Source: Bin5 sp965261695
GTDB taxonomy: Bacteria; Chloroflexota; Anaerolineae; Caldilineales; Caldilineaceae
Assembly: GCA_965261695.1 (NCBI GenBank)
Contig: OZ253474.1
Span: 1,860,001 to 1,924,000 of the forward strand
Length of the DNA: 64,000 nucleotides
Direction: 5' to 3'
Shown: piece after piece, positions 61,950 through 64,000 of the stretch
Layout of the letters: every line of letters begins with the position of its first letter
How positions within the stretch are numbered: the first letter of the stretch is position 1
The notes under the pieces: model-generated
Told to the model about the DNA's origin: nothing
The model's database searches: none
Seen by the model: the letters and a program-made list of their open reading frames with translations, nothing else
Made by a program: the position numbers and the translations under genes

Positions 61950-63533
61950 CTACTCGGAATCTGTTGCTATAGCAAGCCGATAGATCCTCCCATCAGAATA
62001 GCCCGACGCGTACAGGTTGCCCGACTCGTCAGCGCCAATGCTGCTGATCGGAACGCCTACGGTCATCAGAAGCCTGTTCCGCCATTCGTCTTGTCTTTGC
62101 TGTCGCAAGGACCAGATTTTTCCGGTGCAAAAGTCGGCATAGATAAACTGCCCTTCATGCACCGCGCCGCCGACTATGGCGCATCCTTGCCTTCTGTCAT
62201 AGACGGCCACCGGCATGACAAGATCATCAACAGTTCCCTCCGCTTCAATGGTAACAACTCCTTCCAGCAGGGGCCACCCGTAGTTTTCACCCCCTCCACT
62301 ATCCGCCGGCTGGAAATTCACCTCTTCGTTAGTATTCCAGCCCGTATCGGGAATATAGAGATCGCCGGTTTGCTGGTCAAAGGCCATGCCCCAGGGGTTG
62401 CGCAGCCCCAGCGCCCATATCTCCGGCGCGTAGCCGGGTATCGAAACAAACGGATTGTCAGCCGGAATCGCGTAAGGTTTCGCGCCCGACTCAACATCAA
62501 TCCGCAAGATCTTGCCCAGCATCGTGCCGGGATCTTGTGCGTGTTGCGGTATATATTCGTGACGGGTTCTAAGGCCGTCCCCGCTGGCAATGTAAAGGTA
62601 TCCATCCCGCGGCCCGAACTTGAGCGTACCGCCTTTGTGAATAGCCCCCGGCTGATTAATGGTCAGGATAATTTCCTCGCTATCGGAGTCGGCTCTGTCG
62701 CGGTCGGCGCTCGTTGTAAAACGGCTGATGACCGTGTCTCCGTTTGTGTCGGTATAACTCACATAGAATCGTTGATGTTTCACATAGGAAGGCGGAAACG
62801 CGACATTTTGAAGCCCCTGCTCCGTCCCTTTAGCCGTAATCCGCTCCGAAATATCCAGGAAAGGCGTTTCGACAAGCACTCCATCTCTGACAATGCGGAT
62901 GCGCCCTTCTTTTTCGAGCACAAACAGGCGGCCGCTGCCATCCCCAGCGTGTGTTAGCTGTACGGGATGTTGTGTTATCTGTACGGGGTGTAATAGGCCA
63001 TATGACGCTATTGATACAGGTTCGGGAGGCATGACGCTGTACAGGATGCGCACTTCACGGTATGCGACCCATCCTTCGTGCCGGGTGGTCAGGATGCGCA
63101 CTTTGTCGATATTCTGCGGAGGATCAATTCTCAAGGCAAAGACGTCGCCGTCGGCGGCAAGGTCCGTGTCAAAACGGTGCCAACCCACGATTTTCCCCGC
63201 CCTTTCCATCCGGATTTTATGCGTGGCCGGACCGGGAGACACCTGCGCTTCAATCAACTCGATCTTTTCCACTGGCCACGAATGGTGTAAACGTATTTCA
63301 AGCCATTGTGGGGCAAAGTCGTGGGCAGACCACCAGGTATCAATGTCGCCGTCAGTTGCCAAGTATTGTCCTTGTCTCCAGTCCCCGTCCGAAACCTTAA
63401 CATCTCCCTCCAGTGCAACGTTTACGAATAACCGGCTTTCGTGTGTCGTTGGTATTGCTTGCGCAACATTGTGGGTCTGGATGGGGGCGCAAGAGGTCAT
63501 AAATAGCGCTGCAAACGCGATGATGAATTTCAT
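61950..63533 (-). CDS. Secreted PQQ-dependent sugar dehydrogenase (glucose/sorbosone dehydrogenase fold) with discoidin-like N-domain
   Basis: Predicted 527-residue lipoprotein. Signal MKFIIAFAALFMTSC has lipobox MTSC, and AAGGGG precedes ATG 63533. Residues about 40-170 look like an F5/8 type C (discoidin) carbohydrate-binding module: DGDIDTWWSAHDFAPQWLEI and EKIELIEAQVSPG. A six-bladed soluble-glucose-dehydrogenase domain follows: LEKEGRIRIVRDG, AFPPSYVKHQRFYVSYTDTNG, GGTLKFGPRDGYLYIASGDG, EIWALGLRNPWGMAFDQQTG and GENYGWPLLEG. It may oxidise sugars outside the cytoplasm. It sits between two divergent IS982 ends. Confidence 0.88.
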   Translation of the reverse strand: MKFIIAFAALFMTSCAPIQTHNVAQAIPTTHESRLFVNVALEGDVKVSDGDWRQGQYLATDGDIDTWWSAHDFAPQWLEIRLHHSWPVEKIELIEAQVSPGPATHKIRMERAGKIVGWHRFDTDLAADGDVFALRIDPPQNIDKVRILTTRHEGWVAYREVRILYSVMPPEPVSIASYGLLHPVQITQHPVQLTHAGDGSGRLFVLEKEGRIRIVRDGVLVETPFLDISERITAKGTEQGLQNVAFPPSYVKHQRFYVSYTDTNGDTVISRFTTSADRDRADSDSEEIILTINQPGAIHKGGTLKFGPRDGYLYIASGDGLRTRHEYIPQHAQDPGTMLGKILRIDVESGAKPYAIPADNPFVSIPGYAPEIWALGLRNPWGMAFDQQTGDLYIPDTGWNTNEEVNFQPADSGGGENYGWPLLEGVVTIEAEGTVDDLVMPVAVYDRRQGCAIVGGAVHEGQFIYADFCTGKIWSLRQQRQDEWRNRLLMTVGVPISSIGADESGNLYASGYSDGRIYRLAIATDSE

Positions 63534-63566
63534 CTTGCCCCTTCTCAGGATACCTGAATTTGGAGC

Positions 63567-64000
63567 AAGTGAGCACCTTATCAAGCTGGTGGAATAGAAG
63601 TTCTCTAACAAAAATTCTCCAGCAAAAAAAGGTGCTCGATGATGAGTATACTCAAACTGTTCTGGCATGTCGATGATTTCTATCAGTTGCTGGTTACACG
63701 GGAGAATTCCAAGCTGTTAGGCGTGACTCGCAAGCGAGGGCCGGCACCTTGCTTGAGCTTGAGTGAAGTGATGACAGTTCTGATTTACTTTCACCAGTCG
63801 CATTATCGCGATTTCAAGGGCAGCACGTATGTCAACATATGCGCAGTGAATTCCCTGCTCTGGTCAGTTACACACGCTTTGTGGAGTTAATTCCGTCAGC
63901 CCTGCCAGCCATGTATCTCTATCTGCGCGTGCGTTTTGGCCAGAGGACAGGGGTGGCATTCATTGATTCAACCCCGTTGTCCGTCTGCCGCAACAACCGC
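63567..64000 (+). mobile_element. IS982-family insertion sequence, left end and partial transposase, frameshifted
   Basis: The element begins at about 63567 (AAGTGAGCACCTTATCAAGC). A transposase frame from 63639 (MMSILKLFWHVDDFYQLLVT, RKRGPAPCLSLSEVMTVLIY, FHQSHYRDFKGSTYV) shifts frame near 63835 by loss of one C, then continues in another frame with MRSEFPALVSYTRFVELIPS and FIDSTPLSVCRNNR, carrying the first catalytic Asp. The sequence runs off the window. Family assigned from these motifs. Confidence 0.85.

Overview
The window is GC-rich bacterial DNA that most resembles a Chloroflexota (Anaerolineae/Caldilineales-type) genome. This is inferred from gene content: a coenzyme F420 locus (cofD, cofC, an FbiB-like nitroreductase and an LLM oxidoreductase), DUF5671 and DUF2207 membrane proteins, tandem PQQ-type beta-propeller lipoproteins, and heptanucleotide minisatellites scattered between and inside genes. 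No rRNA, tRNA or CRISPR array was recognised.

Layout. 1-4641: 3' end of a Crp/Fnr regulator, a PLP aminotransferase, a decayed pdxA and a Gfo/Idh/MocA oxidoreductase. 4726-13376: three tandem paralogous beta-propeller genes, two disabled and the third intact. 13422-19667: SDR, psuG, ftsH and a HAD-like protein. 19825-23909: a lysC-hom-asd operon (aspartate pathway) on the minus strand, headed by a complete sigma-70 promoter, SAM-I (S-box) riboswitch and intrinsic terminator. 25389-30238: a nucleoside deoxyribosyltransferase-like protein, carB and a queuosine-precursor transporter. 30251-33592: a visibly AT-richer Ser/Thr kinase plus TPR gene pair bounded by imperfect inverted repeats. 33738-36306: dcd, an amidohydrolase and a 2-hydroxyacid dehydrogenase. 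36450-40788: an apparent operon of DUF2207, winged-helix/zinc-ribbon, helical and SPFH-HTH proteins. 40832-42438: a HigBA-like toxin-antitoxin pair and an unknown zinc-ribbon gene. 42563-51403: nitrilase, VOC and membrane proteins, then a molybdenum hydroxylase whose subunits are separated by GNAT, acyltransferase and HEPN-like genes. 51652-54085: F420 biosynthesis. 54082-61288: a membrane-anchored Cas4-like nuclease, MaoC, MDR, lipoprotein, DUF5671, Uma2 and MeaB. 61318-64000: two divergent IS982-type left ends flanking a secreted sugar dehydrogenase.

The most unusual content is not protein-coding. (1) Two divergent copies of one undescribed inverted-repeat element (3061-3536 and 24025-25194) share about 240 bp of left arm and about 55 bp of right arm, but have amplified different internal arrays (20-bp and 123-bp units) built on a 10-bp sub-period. 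(2) Two transposase-less elements (14245-15155 and 33092-33347) have ends like CAGGGCAATCGCATCTAAAT and exact 10-bp target duplications; the second landed in an end-like motif of family 1. (3) The kinase-TPR pair lies between related inverted repeats and is the best candidate for an undescribed mobile cargo system. (4) Heptamer minisatellites recur at six loci, one of them in frame inside a molybdenum hydroxylase gene.

Several genes carry frameshifts, often in C-runs, and four carry in-frame TAG codons. Some of these lesions could be assembly errors, but pdxA also has a 10-bp tandem duplication, which looks like true decay.
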